NCBI RefSeq assembly: GCF_005877885.1
Contig: NZ_VCHY01000013.1
Span: forward strand, 82,202-146,201
Direction: 5' to 3'
Length of the DNA stretch: 64,000 bases
Origin: Labilibacter sediminis
GTDB lineage: Bacteria > Bacteroidota > Bacteroidia > Bacteroidales > Marinilabiliaceae
Shown here: one piece after another, positions 1-8,732 of the stretch
How positions within the stretch are numbered: position 1 is the first letter of the stretch
How the letters are laid out: each line of letters begins with the position of its first letter
Notes under the pieces: model-generated
Database searches by the model: none
What the model was told of the DNA's origin: nothing
What the model saw: only the letters and a program-made list of their open reading frames with translations
Made by a program: the position numbers and the translations under genes

Positions 1-249
1 TTTATTTTGGATAAATTCAAGTAATTGCCCCAAAGTATAGCGCTGATATAAATCGAGATTTTCAACTGTTTTATGAGGCAAATCAAGCATCTCCACCAGT
101 ATATCATCTTCGGATATATCGCCTTTCATAACACGCACCAAAGCAATAAACTGAGAGGGCGTAAGCTCCTCCCAGCATTCAGGATGAGTGGTATGAATGA
201 TTTTATCTTTACGATAACGACGTACTATATTTAAGGTAATCTCCTTCAT
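1..249 (-). CDS. phage hypothetical protein, N-terminal 83 codons
   Basis: The frame opens with ATG at 249 on the minus strand and stays open to base 1, so the C-terminus lies outside the window. The protein starts MKEITLNIVRRYRKDKI and contains a HPECWEELTPSQF stretch of a kind I associate with small Bacteroidota phage proteins of unknown function. It follows the small membrane protein gene by 14 bases in the same direction and is probably the next gene of the phage late operon. I cannot assign a function. Confidence 0.6.
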   Translation of the reverse strand, partial: MKEITLNIVRRYRKDKIIHTTHPECWEELTPSQFIALVRVMKGDISEDDILVEMLDLPHKTVENLDLYQRYTLGQLLEFIQNK

Positions 250-263
250 ATATTTATTCAATA

Positions 264-482
264 TCAAAATTGATACCACTTTTTTTTGGTTTGTTCCTGG
301 TCGTTGCCTTCGATGTTGACATTTACATTGCCATCTTTCTTGACTTTACCATCTACAGAAACACTGATTTGGTTGCCGGTGTTGGCCTCGTTTTTGGCGA
401 ACTTATAACCTCCTACCAAGCCTATACCCACCCCGATAAAGAGGAAGGTTAGGCACATGAATATTTTTCCTTTTAGTGTCAT
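264..482 (-). CDS. small phage membrane protein
   Basis: This 72-residue protein has one hydrophobic segment near the N-terminus (about residues 8-25, ending in a glycine-rich GVGIGLVGGY). A polar, Asn/Lys-rich tail follows. It lies 2 bases downstream of the lysin gene, in the position where phages often carry spanin or holin-accessory genes. There is no lipobox cysteine, so a lipoprotein spanin is not supported. Role in lysis is inferred from position only. Confidence 0.55.
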   Translation of the reverse strand: MTLKGKIFMCLTFLFIGVGIGLVGGYKFAKNEANTGNQISVSVDGKVKKDGNVNVNIEGNDQEQTKKKWYQF

Positions 483-484
483 GG

Positions 485-1306
485 TTACGTTGTTTTTATG
501 TAGCGTGAAACAGCGTGCGTTTTGCGAGGATCCCTTTTCTTGATATACACCCCGTCGCCTGTCCTGCTGCCAGACGAATTGGTGTTACCTTCTATGGTGA
601 TAAAGTATCCCGATTTATCGGTTTTAATGTAAAAACCTACATGACCCACACGTTTTAGTCTGGAGTAATAAAAGGTGACTACATCGCCACACAATAGTTT
701 TTGAACCCTCTGTTTATAGGCTGTTTTACTGTACCATATCACATCTTTATCACGGGCAAAATTAGGCGACCATGCACTATTGGGATTATCAATATTTACA
801 TTGGATAGATTCCAACTGACAAATGCTGCGCACCAGGGCACCGGATAATCAAAACCTACCGACTGCAGATACTTATCAATCTCCGGAGAGCTGTTGGTAG
901 TAATTTCTCTTACATCGAGCTGTTCGGTCAGGTTCTGTAAAAGCTCGTGCCGTATGCTATCCTGAGCCTTTGCGGTGATGGATCCGGCCAATACAAAAAC
1001 CAGGAATATTGTCGTTGCCAGAATGTACTTTAGGTTCTTCTCGAGTAAAGGAAACTTATCGTAGAAATCATCCCGAAGAAACTTGAATACATTGGGAAAG
1101 ATAACACGAACGCCAACCCATGCCATGGCCAGCACCACAATAAAACGAACGATACCATAAGCTACGGTTTCGAGCTGCGAAACCACATCAAATAAGGCAC
1201 TGGAAGGAAAATACTTTCCCAACACCCAGTTCAGGCAGAAAAAGCCGATAATCAGCAGGGAAATGGATATCATTTCCTCTTTAAAGGTTTTAATAAACTT
1301 CAACAT
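485..1306 (-). CDS. CHAP/NlpC-P60-type endolysin with N-terminal membrane segments
   Basis: The 273-residue protein has hydrophobic segments at about 11-29, 50-70 and 95-112, then a cysteine peptidase domain from about residue 115. The catalytic set is readable: Cys159 in PVPWCAAFVSW, His222 in VGHVGFY, and the IEGNTN stretch at 238-243 that supplies the third residue. This matches the CHAP amidase/peptidase fold used by phages to cut peptidoglycan. The extra membrane segments suggest an export- or holin-linked form. It sits between a holin-like gene and a small membrane protein gene, which fits a lysis cassette. Confidence 0.8.
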   Translation of the reverse strand: MLKFIKTFKEEMISISLLIIGFFCLNWVLGKYFPSSALFDVVSQLETVAYGIVRFIVVLAMAWVGVRVIFPNVFKFLRDDFYDKFPLLEKNLKYILATTIFLVFVLAGSITAKAQDSIRHELLQNLTEQLDVREITTNSSPEIDKYLQSVGFDYPVPWCAAFVSWNLSNVNIDNPNSAWSPNFARDKDVIWYSKTAYKQRVQKLLCGDVVTFYYSRLKRVGHVGFYIKTDKSGYFITIEGNTNSSGSRTGDGVYIKKRDPRKTHAVSRYIKTT

Positions 1307-1308
1307 AT

Positions 1309-1596
1309 CTATTTGTTTTTAAATTGGTTTAACTGTGCTTTGGTCAGAGCCATTTCGAGCTTGGCCTGTTTGCGTTTTAAGCGGAAACTCATAATACCAA
1401 GTACCACTCCAATAACTGCAGCAGTAACCGAAATAAAAGGAGCCAGCTTTACTGCCCAGGCGAATATGCCAACTCCTCCTCCACCTACAGGAGCTAAGAC
1501 TTCTATCTTAGTCAGCAATAAGAATTTGAATAGTTGATCTCTCATGCGTTTATAATTTGGATCGCACCACTTATGCGAAAAAGGTTTTCTTGCCAC
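1309..1596 (-). CDS. holin-like phage membrane protein
   Basis: The 95-residue frame has two hydrophobic stretches (about 26-50 and 54-70) separated by a short turn, with a basic, helical C-terminus (RLKRKQAKLEMALTKAQL). Size, topology and position just before the endolysin gene fit a class II-like holin. The frame overlaps the upstream gene by 26 bases. An internal ATG at 1545 (MRDQLFKF) would remove the overlap and the polar leader, and is a reasonable alternative start. Confidence 0.55.
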   Translation of the reverse strand: MARKPFSHKWCDPNYKRMRDQLFKFLLLTKIEVLAPVGGGGVGIFAWAVKLAPFISVTAAVIGVVLGIMSFRLKRKQAKLEMALTKAQLNQFKNK

Positions 1597-2539
1597 TGTT
1601 GTTGCGGTGGAAAGGGTTTGTATTGTCTAAATCTGTTTGTGTAAAATCAGTGTATTTACTGGCGTTGGTCTTCAGGTAATCGAGTAATATTTCTTTGTAC
1701 CTGGCACCGTTTACTTTGGCCTTCTCGAGTAACGAGAACATTTGAACATCACTGGCCTGTGTGGTTTGCACATGACTGATCATTCCGGCTATCTGCGTTT
1801 CAAATAATAAGCCTTTATCGGTGACCTGCATACCTAATTCATCCATACCACCGGCTACAGCAAGAAAAGCCAAAGGCTTGCGGATATATGGCACCAAAGC
1901 CATTAAATCAGGATCCTGATCAGCTTCCTTTTTCATCTCTGCCAATACCTTATCAAATAGCACAGAGCCCAAAAGTGGTTTTATCTGAAAATCAATGACC
2001 TGATCAAAGAACCTGGCTATCTGCAGAAACACCAAACGACTGTTACCAATACCATAAATCTTATTAAAAACCATGGTAGTCGGGAAAAAGCTGCCCTTGA
2101 TATCTAAATAGAATTCAGAGGTTTTGAACTTTGCGTACTTGCTTAAATTCACTTGCAGAAACTCCAACAGCAAATCAATACCGTTGTAGCCTTCGTTTTT
2201 AAAAACGCTCTTCAGGTTATCTTCCTGGTAACGATACAAACCGTTTTCTTTGCCTAAACGCTCAAAGCCGCTTTCATCAAAAGTCACATTAAGCATATCA
2301 AAGCCTTTAAACATGCACAGGTTAACCAGTGAATAGCGTACTTTTTTGAGCAAGGCTTTCTGATCATCTGTACCGGTATCATCGGCCACAGCATCCAGCT
2401 CAGCATATAACTCCTGACCCAATACCGGAATAATGATTTGCGTTTCTGCAGCTGCGATATATGGTTCAAACGTTTCGAACTCCACACGTGCATTCACGGG
2501 TATTATTTTGCGTATTTGTGCTGTGTTTCTGACTAACAT
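1571..2539 (-). CDS. phage structural protein, DUF6712-like
   Basis: This 322-residue protein begins MLVRNTAQIRKIIPVNARVE and continues with a PYIAAAETQIIIPVLGQELY stretch. That pattern resembles the Bacteroidota phage family DUF6712, which sits beside portal genes and may be a connector or adaptor; the assignment is from memory of the pattern. It overlaps the portal gene by 1 base (2539), so translation is probably coupled. No catalytic motif is visible. Confidence 0.55.
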   Translation of the reverse strand: MLVRNTAQIRKIIPVNARVEFETFEPYIAAAETQIIIPVLGQELYAELDAVADDTGTDDQKALLKKVRYSLVNLCMFKGFDMLNVTFDESGFERLGKENGLYRYQEDNLKSVFKNEGYNGIDLLLEFLQVNLSKYAKFKTSEFYLDIKGSFFPTTMVFNKIYGIGNSRLVFLQIARFFDQVIDFQIKPLLGSVLFDKVLAEMKKEADQDPDLMALVPYIRKPLAFLAVAGGMDELGMQVTDKGLLFETQIAGMISHVQTTQASDVQMFSLLEKAKVNGARYKEILLDYLKTNASKYTDFTQTDLDNTNPFHRNNSGKKTFFA

Positions 2540-3891
2540 TAGCTGAGTGTTTTAGTGGTACCGGCTCCGGTGTCCAAGGTGGTTAAAAGGGTGTTTCTAA
2601 AGCGCAGCTGTACATTGGTCCATCCATTGTACTGCAGAATCATTTCAAGTGGATCCAATAGCGTTTGACGATCGAGCCAGGCTAAAGCCACATTGACCAA
2701 GAACGCTTCTCGTATGTTTGATCCTCCCTGATTACCTGCGTATGTTCCTCCCGGCATTCCTGCGCCAAACACATTGGGGTTAATCATCAGCGCAAAGCAA
2801 ATCTCAGAGTTAGCTGCAGCTGATGTAATCAATTGATCGTTGGCCTTGGTTTTATCATCCAAAGCAGTGATAATCCATTGCTCTTCGACCTTTCCGTTGG
2901 GATTCATCTCAAACATAGAGAACAGCGCTTTATTGGCATTCTCTGTGCCTGTTAAGCTCTCCTCAATGGTGTCCATCTCCTTTTGAATAGCATCCTTGCG
3001 CTCTTTAACGCTCTTGAAATCCTTTTCGGGATATTTCTTTTCCCAATAGGCATAAGGTATTTGAACATGCCATTTAAGGGTTATCTGGTTCTCGTACATC
3101 TTTATCAGGAAACTCGGAACCTTGTTGGCTATATCTATCCATCCGGCCAGCTTGGCACTCCACCAAATAGGCAAAGGATGGTATTCGTTGTTACTCCATT
3201 CGTCCCTAAGCGGATATATAAAGGTTTGGCCCGATAGTTTATTCAACAGGCGGTAACGCTCTAAATCGGCATAGGGATCGTAATTGTCCAACAATGGGAC
3301 GACGGAGTAATCTTTTCGTTCTGATGGTGAATCAGGCCATTTACCGGAAACAACAACTCCCGGAATGATACCGTTTTTCTTTTCGAGGTACCTGGCGTAA
3401 AGGGCGTTTTTTACATCAATACCCACCAATTGTTTGGCATCGGCACTGGGTATAAGTTCCGGGAAAGCTGATCCAAACTTAAAGTAATCGCGGGCAGCGT
3501 TATGCAAATAACGGCGCACCTTACGATCATTGATAAAGGCGGTTATCTTTTCATCGTTCACCACCTCCAGCTGCTCGTTTCCATCGGCATCGTATCCGGT
3601 AACCCTGCAAGGGAATATGCCCTGACCAATGGTAAAGCGATGGATAAACTTTAAGCCTGTATTTAATACGCCTGTCTTGCCGATTAGCTTTTCAGCCTCC
3701 TGAGGAAAGTTATTGCCACTTCCCCAGGCAACGACTTTATTATTGCCCACCGAAACGGTTTCGTCTAAATCGGGTGATACATGCGTAATGGTTTTGGGAT
3801 CGTAAGCAGGAGCTCCGCTTGTATCGGCCATAAAAGTACGACCGCTGGCCATTAATGGAATACCCTTGTTATTAAAGAGAACTTCAGCCAT
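2539..3891 (-). CDS. phage portal protein
   Basis: The 450-residue protein has the features of a tailed-phage portal. The N-terminus reads GSGNNFPQEAEKLIGKTGVL. A long alpha/beta middle follows, and the C-terminal part contains NPNVFGAGMPGG and GSNIREAFLVNVALAWLDRQ, matching the portal stem/clip region where ligand loops precede a long helix. The portal forms the dodecameric ring through which DNA is packed. It is coupled by one-base overlaps both to the gene before (3891) and the gene after (2539). It is unusually far (10 kb) from the terminase because accessory genes have been inserted between them. Confidence 0.75.
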   Translation of the reverse strand: MAEVLFNNKGIPLMASGRTFMADTSGAPAYDPKTITHVSPDLDETVSVGNNKVVAWGSGNNFPQEAEKLIGKTGVLNTGLKFIHRFTIGQGIFPCRVTGYDADGNEQLEVVNDEKITAFINDRKVRRYLHNAARDYFKFGSAFPELIPSADAKQLVGIDVKNALYARYLEKKNGIIPGVVVSGKWPDSPSERKDYSVVPLLDNYDPYADLERYRLLNKLSGQTFIYPLRDEWSNNEYHPLPIWWSAKLAGWIDIANKVPSFLIKMYENQITLKWHVQIPYAYWEKKYPEKDFKSVKERKDAIQKEMDTIEESLTGTENANKALFSMFEMNPNGKVEEQWIITALDDKTKANDQLITSAAANSEICFALMINPNVFGAGMPGGTYAGNQGGSNIREAFLVNVALAWLDRQTLLDPLEMILQYNGWTNVQLRFRNTLLTTLDTGAGTTKTLS

Positions 3892-4160
3892 TACAAATAC
3901 ACTTTTTTGCCGTTGAACTCTACAATTCTATCGATACTAACCGGGGTTGGATGACCGCTATAATTGCCTTTATCATCCACTGCCTGAACGCCACGCAAGC
4001 GGTTGGCACTCATATTTCCTTTTACACCACAGGCAATGGCCATAGGCATAAAAATGAGCTCTCCTTTTGCTTTTGTACGGAACTTAATCGAAAACACCAC
4101 CGGCTTACCGTGGCCATCTTCTTTATAATTGATTGCTTTTAGAACCTCATGTCGTTTCAT
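3891..4160 (-). CDS. phage hypothetical protein upstream of the portal
   Basis: This is an 89-residue beta-rich protein of unknown function (MKRHEVLKAINYKEDG start), overlapping the portal gene by 1 base. Its ATG directly abuts the T-run of a terminator-like hairpin at 4161-4198, so there is no room for a normal ribosome site. Its first part, with the hairpin, recurs at 38410-38607 and 45363-45559. In those copies an in-frame block of 17 codons separates an earlier ATG from this one. The copy here may therefore have lost its original start when the Argonaute unit was inserted upstream. Confidence 0.6.
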   Translation of the reverse strand: MKRHEVLKAINYKEDGHGKPVVFSIKFRTKAKGELIFMPMAIACGVKGNMSANRLRGVQAVDDKGNYSGHPTPVSIDRIVEFNGKKVYL

Positions 4161-4237
4161 AAAAAAACCTCCATTTGTGTGTTACAAATGAAGGTTTTGT
4201 ATGTTGGGGGAAAAAGGACACCGGTGCGACCGGAGCG
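4084..4237 (-). repeat. family B repeat, copy 1 (phage gene 5' end plus leader)
   Basis: The first 77 bases of the 3891-4160 gene, the hairpin before it and the block AAAAAGGACACCGGTGCGAC are shared with 38410-38607 and 45363-45559. Copies 2 and 3 carry 51 extra bases after the hairpin. In all three places the block lies directly downstream of an accessory gene or cassette end. It therefore marks the downstream border of a cassette insertion. Confidence 0.8.
4161..4198 (-). terminator. terminator-like hairpin at the start codon
   Basis: Read on the minus strand, CTTCATTTGT, a 5-base loop and ACAAATGGAG form a strong stem followed by seven T, and the next base triplet is the ATG of the 3891-4160 gene. 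It would end transcription of the Argonaute gene and insulate or attenuate the portal operon. Confidence 0.7.
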
Positions 4238-4297
4238 TATAATGAATTATTTAATTATCCATGGTCATATACTATTTTAACGCCTGACTTTAATTTT

Positions 4298-7200
4298 TTA
4301 AATAAATAATCTGTAGTCATAAGTCTTTCCTTCAAATCTAGATAATAATTTACCAATCCGTGCAATTTGATTTGATGAATCAATTGTTGCTGGTAATTTG
4401 GTATATAAATCGAGTGAATTCCAGTTCATTTTTGTTAAACCTAAAATTTCAGTTGCAATAATATTTATGTCTGAATCTCCATGATGTTTAGTCACTTTTA
4501 ATGGAGCAGGAATACTTCTTCCACCGAGATAATATTTATGATTAGGATTCTTTATTGATGGAACAATTCCATGAGTCCAGAGCAAAGCTGTCATATTATT
4601 CGTAACAATGCAAGTTCCTCTCGAAATCGGAAAACCATCAATTTGAATTTTATTCTCGTAAATCTTTGTAGCAACAAACCTTGCATCAGGTTCATAGTTT
4701 ATTTCTATCAGGTCAATTTTTTTAATTCCTGCCATTTTTAGACTTTCTGTAATACCCTTTATTTCTTCAGACCTGAACTCTGTTCTTTTATGTATTACTA
4801 CTCTTTTGGGAAGTTTATCCATTGAGTTATAAAAAAGCTCTCTGATTGACACTCCAAATTGAAAAGCATCATCATAGGATAAAAATGGATTAGCTTGCTG
4901 GTCAAGATAAAAGTTGTCAACTTTTGAAAGTTTATATTTTAATCCTTGTCCTTCTGAATTATAAATATGACTACACCCAATTACAATATCCGTTTGGTTT
5001 GCATTACGATTTATACTATATCCAATACCTGCATAAGCCGTATCTTTTTCAGTATTATTAAGAATCCATGGTGTTCTCAAAGACTTTACATAAAACGAAA
5101 GTGATAACCACCAAAAAATTTGACATTTTAAGCCATCTGTTAATGTGTCTTCTCTTATTAGTTGTGTCGAAATTCCTTTTGATGCAGAATATGCTTTAAT
5201 ATAATCATGCAAATCAAAAGATTCTCCTTCTATATCATATGATTCATAGGCTTGCCATTCATCTGGAATGAAAATTACAATTGTATGTTGGCTTTGGCTA
5301 TTTGAAAGATGGTCAATTTTAGATGTGATTAATCTGGCAAGTTTAATTGCTATTTCTTTAATATTACCATCATTATGGTCAATATCAATGTCAATCCATT
5401 TAAATGAATCTTCTGGGAGGGGAATGTTAATCGGAATATTATAGGCTGCAGCAAAACCTGGATAATCCATTAAATAATCAGTATTCACCTTTGAGACATG
5501 TTTCTGGTGCAAAGAATTAAGAAAACTATAAAAACTATTCGAATATTTTTGACCACAAATAACCCCAAGGCTTATCTCATTTGAGTAGAGTGAACCATTC
5601 AAAGGAAAATCAAATGGCCTATGATTTATTAGAGCCCTCATTGGATGGAAATCCTTTGTTGGTTTATGCGAATTACTATTCGTGAATATTAACTGTGGTT
5701 CTAAAAATTGTATCCCTTTGTGTTGGGTAAAGTTTTTGTTGTATTTGGCAGGATGATATGCACGAAATTTCGTATCCAAAACCATAATCTCTGCAAATGC
5801 AGTGTTTTGTGAGATAGAAAATTCAAAACCGGTACCTGTGTTATTGGGATATTCAAAAATTAATCTACCATTCTTAAAAAGAAGATTTTTCCAGTTTTCT
5901 AGTAATTCATCATATTGCTTGTTTAATAATTTTTCAAGAGATACTTTACTCAATTTTTGCTTAATTTCTTTTGATATTTCTCGTTCACTAGATAGATGCA
6001 CTGTAGGTTTGAATGTTAAAAAAGCATATTTATTCCTATAATCAAAAAATAGGGATAGATAAATAGCTTTATGTACCTGAACAGACTGTTCGTTTTGAAC
6101 TACAGTATTATTATTACGAGCGAGCCATATTTTGTCTTTACCATTAGATTCAATAACGCTATTATTGGATAACGTTTTTACAATAGCTTGTAACATAAGA
6201 GATTTGAAATTTGTAACATTCTCAACATCCTTTTTAGATATGGGAACGCGCAAAATTTGACCTTTAAGGCCATTCTTAAAGACATTGTTTATTGAAGATA
6301 AAGTGCCTAATGCAAAGACTTTACGTTTGAATGGCACAGCACAAATTTCTTTATCTTTTGTTAATTCTCTTAAAGTTGACCAAGGTTTTTCTCCTTTATA
6401 ATCATATTCAAATTGAAATACTTCTTTAGGGAATACGACTGGATGCAAATTGCTTTTTATGTACTTGTCTGTTCTTGTTATATCATGAGAGAAATTTGTT
6501 GTCTCAAGTTCTTCTATCTGAGAACTTGAGAGTATCTCAGCAATTTTATCCAAAGAAGATTTTTCATTTTCAAAACATGCTTTACCTAAATGTAATAATG
6601 TCTTATCAAATCCATCTGTTGGAATAAAAAATGCTTCTCTACCATTATTCCGAGCAGTTTCAATAAGCAGTTTTACTTCATCTGTTATTTTATGACCATA
6701 GCCACACCAATATAATCGACCTGAGCCCTTTTGACTGTATGCTTGGGTAAGTGCTTTCATTAATGATTTATCTCTACCACTATATCCAATCACAATAAGG
6801 TTCTTATCATTGTGATACCTTGATAACGATTGTATAAAAACATCGTTCTGTGTATCTAACTCTTTTGTAGTGTTTTTTAATGTGCTGTATTTATAGTCTC
6901 CATGAAGAGAAATTGACAAGACTTCTTTTCGGCTTTGATTTCTATAAATTCGATCAACACTATCCAAAGTTATTTCGATTGGAGTAATATTTGCTTTATG
7001 AGCCGATTTTATAACTAAACCATCAAAGTTAGTTGTCCATACGGACTTAATAATCTCTTTTTCAATCAATAAACACAGTAACTTATAGCCAACATATGGT
7101 TCTACACCTTCAACAAGTGATTGAAAGTATTTTCTTCGATCATCTGCTATTGGGTATGCTTTTTCTGCAAAGAAAGTGTATTCCTCTTCTGAATTTTGTT

Positions 7201-7462
7201 TAGGATAGATACCTTCGTTATCAATCCAAGTTTGGATACTTGACCTAACTGATTCGTTTTTTGTATTCTTATAATACTCAGATGCATTAGGATTCTTAGA
7301 TAAATAAATATCCTTTTTCCATTCCCAAATACAATCTGATGCAGATTGTATTCCTGAGCTTATTGAAGCTCCTGCTCCAATGAGTAAGGAATGAGAAATA
7401 TCTTTATTTCTTTTTACCGATCTTAAAAAAGCATCATATTCAAGAGTTAGATTTTCAATCAT
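4298..7462 (-). CDS. single-chain SIR2-APAZ-Argonaute (short pAgo defence effector)
   Basis: This 1054-residue protein fuses three parts. Residues 1-300 are a SIR2 NAD-binding domain: GAGAS at 29-33, TTNFDG at 143-148, HGDY at 187-190 and GYSGRD at 226-231, i.e. the Asn and His needed for NAD hydrolysis are present. Residues about 325-650 form an APAZ-like middle. The C-terminal 400 residues are MID-PIWI, ending with a typical LYTKLPATIDSSNQIA stretch. In PIWI the first catalytic Asp is replaced (AGIGYS, 811-816) and the second region reads VIHKRTEF, so it should bind but not cut nucleic acid. Known SPARSA-type systems use a guide-loaded Ago to trigger SIR2 NAD depletion and stop invader spread; most have two chains, some are fused as here. 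The gene lies between phage small genes and the portal, with an A-like leader upstream and repeat B downstream. It is more AT-rich than the phage genes around it, a sign of transfer. Confidence 0.88.
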   Translation of the reverse strand: MIENLTLEYDAFLRSVKRNKDISHSLLIGAGASISSGIQSASDCIWEWKKDIYLSKNPNASEYYKNTKNESVRSSIQTWIDNEGIYPKQNSEEEYTFFAEKAYPIADDRRKYFQSLVEGVEPYVGYKLLCLLIEKEIIKSVWTTNFDGLVIKSAHKANITPIEITLDSVDRIYRNQSRKEVLSISLHGDYKYSTLKNTTKELDTQNDVFIQSLSRYHNDKNLIVIGYSGRDKSLMKALTQAYSQKGSGRLYWCGYGHKITDEVKLLIETARNNGREAFFIPTDGFDKTLLHLGKACFENEKSSLDKIAEILSSSQIEELETTNFSHDITRTDKYIKSNLHPVVFPKEVFQFEYDYKGEKPWSTLRELTKDKEICAVPFKRKVFALGTLSSINNVFKNGLKGQILRVPISKKDVENVTNFKSLMLQAIVKTLSNNSVIESNGKDKIWLARNNNTVVQNEQSVQVHKAIYLSLFFDYRNKYAFLTFKPTVHLSSEREISKEIKQKLSKVSLEKLLNKQYDELLENWKNLLFKNGRLIFEYPNNTGTGFEFSISQNTAFAEIMVLDTKFRAYHPAKYNKNFTQHKGIQFLEPQLIFTNSNSHKPTKDFHPMRALINHRPFDFPLNGSLYSNEISLGVICGQKYSNSFYSFLNSLHQKHVSKVNTDYLMDYPGFAAAYNIPINIPLPEDSFKWIDIDIDHNDGNIKEIAIKLARLITSKIDHLSNSQSQHTIVIFIPDEWQAYESYDIEGESFDLHDYIKAYSASKGISTQLIREDTLTDGLKCQIFWWLSLSFYVKSLRTPWILNNTEKDTAYAGIGYSINRNANQTDIVIGCSHIYNSEGQGLKYKLSKVDNFYLDQQANPFLSYDDAFQFGVSIRELFYNSMDKLPKRVVIHKRTEFRSEEIKGITESLKMAGIKKIDLIEINYEPDARFVATKIYENKIQIDGFPISRGTCIVTNNMTALLWTHGIVPSIKNPNHKYYLGGRSIPAPLKVTKHHGDSDINIIATEILGLTKMNWNSLDLYTKLPATIDSSNQIARIGKLLSRFEGKTYDYRLFI

Positions 7463-7659
7463 GTTGACTGTCTTTTATTTAGCTTGGTGTTAATTAAGTG
7501 ATATAAAACATATACTTTATATCTACCTTATTTTAACAACTTACATAGTTAAACAAAATATCCTACAAAAACAATAGTAAAACAACACCAACACAACACC
7601 CCAAAACCAAAAAACCTCCATCAGCAAACGCTAACAGAGGCTTTTATAGGATGGTTATT
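7463..7659 (-). promoter_or_regulatory. leader of the Argonaute gene: diverged A-type palindrome and terminator
   Basis: Bases 7500-7523 (GATATAAAACAT then ATACTTTATATC) are a diverged copy of the 24-bp palindrome found before four cassette genes elsewhere in the window. AT-rich sequence with further similarity (GTTAAACAAAAT, AGTAAAACAACAC) follows. At 7610-7645 an imperfect hairpin with T-run on the minus strand can end the upstream phage operon. A promoter for the Argonaute gene probably lies between the hairpin and 7463. Confidence 0.55.
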
Positions 7660-7905
7660 TTATTTGTTTCGGAGAATCCACAGGAAACTATTGTTAATTA
7701 CCTTGGTTGTGAACCCTCTTTGTTTGAGGGCTTGGTAGAGTTCGTCGAGGGAGACTTGGGTAGCGGTATTAAACAGGCTCAGTATTTCGTGGGAGCTTAG
7801 TTGCTCGTCGCTTTCCTGAATACTGGAGGCTGGTTGATACTTTTCTTCAAAGGCATTGAGTAATTCGGTTAAAATGCCGTTTGGGGTTTGTTCTGCATCT
7901 GTCAT
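7660..7905 (-). CDS. small phage protein
   Basis: This 81-residue acidic protein (MTDAEQTPNGILTELLNAFE) is predicted all-helical; the C-terminus SFLWILRNK is basic. No family is recognised. It overlaps the 7902-8165 gene by 4 bases (ATGA), making the last gene of a three-gene overlapping set that ends in the hairpin at 7610-7645. Confidence 0.6.
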   Translation of the reverse strand: MTDAEQTPNGILTELLNAFEEKYQPASSIQESDEQLSSHEILSLFNTATQVSLDELYQALKQRGFTTKVINNSFLWILRNK

Positions 7906-8165
7906 GACTGGCCTCCTTCTTTATTTTTACTGCGTAGGTTAATAAACGAGCTGCGCACAAAACCTATGATGCCTAAATGCTTATCTAACTCTTTGCCTTC
8001 GTCGTTAAGGTACTCACGGTTACGAATAAGGTAAAATACCAACTCGGCCAAATCCTCTACATTAGCATCAAGTTTTTCGTTGTCATGTTCCTGCAGGCTC
8101 TTAAGCTCCTCAATGGCACTCTCTGTTAGCTGAATACCTTCTATGTTTATGGGTTTGTTTTTCAT
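7902..8165 (-). CDS. small phage protein
   Basis: This 87-residue, charged, helical protein (MKNKPINIEGIQLTESAIEE) has no recognisable domain. It overlaps its neighbours by 4 bases on each side. The sequence around its start, 8142-8224, is duplicated at 39421-39502, where it is no longer part of an intact gene. Confidence 0.6.
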   Translation of the reverse strand: MKNKPINIEGIQLTESAIEELKSLQEHDNEKLDANVEDLAELVFYLIRNREYLNDEGKELDKHLGIIGFVRSSFINLRSKNKEGGQS

Positions 8166-8464
8166 GACTCCCCTCCTCTCTGTACCAAACTAAGTTGCAT
8201 AAATTGTTGTTGAGAGATGCGCCCTATTTGGGCAAAAGACTCAGCTGTCCTGGTATTCCATTTTATTAGCAGACTATTGGGCAATACTATAAACTCAGGG
8301 TATTGCTCTGAGGCTAATACGTTACGGCAAAGATCCTTTAAGCTATCAATGCTCCAGTATTCTGTTTCTTCCTTAAAATGGAGTTGGTAATTGTTGGCCC
8401 CTGCCAACCTGACTTCTTTCATTTGCGCCATCACCGTAGATATGGCTGTTTGTTTTTTATTCAT
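8162..8464 (-). CDS. small phage protein
   Basis: This is a 100-residue protein (MNKKQTAISTVMAQMKEVRL) with a YWSIDSLKDLCRNVL helix and a hydrophobic strand IVLPNSLLIKW. No family is recognised. Its ATG lies inside a 13-bp inverted repeat (8463-8510), which suggests control at the operator or translation level. It is the first gene of the three-gene set reading toward the Argonaute insertion. Confidence 0.6.
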   Translation of the reverse strand: MNKKQTAISTVMAQMKEVRLAGANNYQLHFKEETEYWSIDSLKDLCRNVLASEQYPEFIVLPNSLLIKWNTRTAESFAQIGRISQQQFMQLSLVQRGGES

Positions 8465-8510
8465 TGTATTCTAGCGATTAAAAGAGGGTAGCGTGGTGCT
8501 AGAATACAAT
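8463..8510. promoter_or_regulatory. 13-bp inverted repeat over a start codon
   Basis: ATTGTATTCTAGC (8463-8475) and GCTAGAATACAAT (8498-8510) are perfect inverse complements separated by 22 bases. The left arm covers the start of the 8162-8464 gene. It could be an operator or an mRNA hairpin that hides the start. A related half site CTCTAGCACTACA occurs at about 8623. Confidence 0.5.
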
Positions 8511-8654
8511 AAAACGTCCGAAAACGAGAATTGAAGACTGGGACTTTCACCCATACTCACTACCCAATATTATAAATAACTTTGAAATCTTAAATAGGTG
8601 TTTCGAACCTCATTTTATTATACTCTAGCACTACAAACGTAGGAATTTATTTTG

Positions 8655-8720
8655 AAACCACAAAAAAGCCCCACCAAAATGGTGAGGCAAAGATTCCCAG
8701 GGTTGTTGCAGATTTGACTA
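8655..8720 (-). repeat. family A repeat, truncated copy (terminator end)
   Basis: The sequence AAAAAAGCCCCACCAAAAT through GGGTTGTTGCAGATT matches the beginning of the family A repeats at 46.8, 50.8, 51.5 and 53.3 kb. It contains a Rho-independent terminator on the minus strand (8662-8688). It directly follows the 176-residue secreted protein gene. That gene's own cassette end is missing, so the copy marks a recombination point. Confidence 0.75.
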
Positions 8721-8732
8721 CAAATTTATTTT

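Noticed and set aside
4298..5500. Catalytically active Argonaute slicer
   Set aside because: The first catalytic Asp is Tyr in AGIGYS and the second region is VIHKRTEF, so slicing is not expected.
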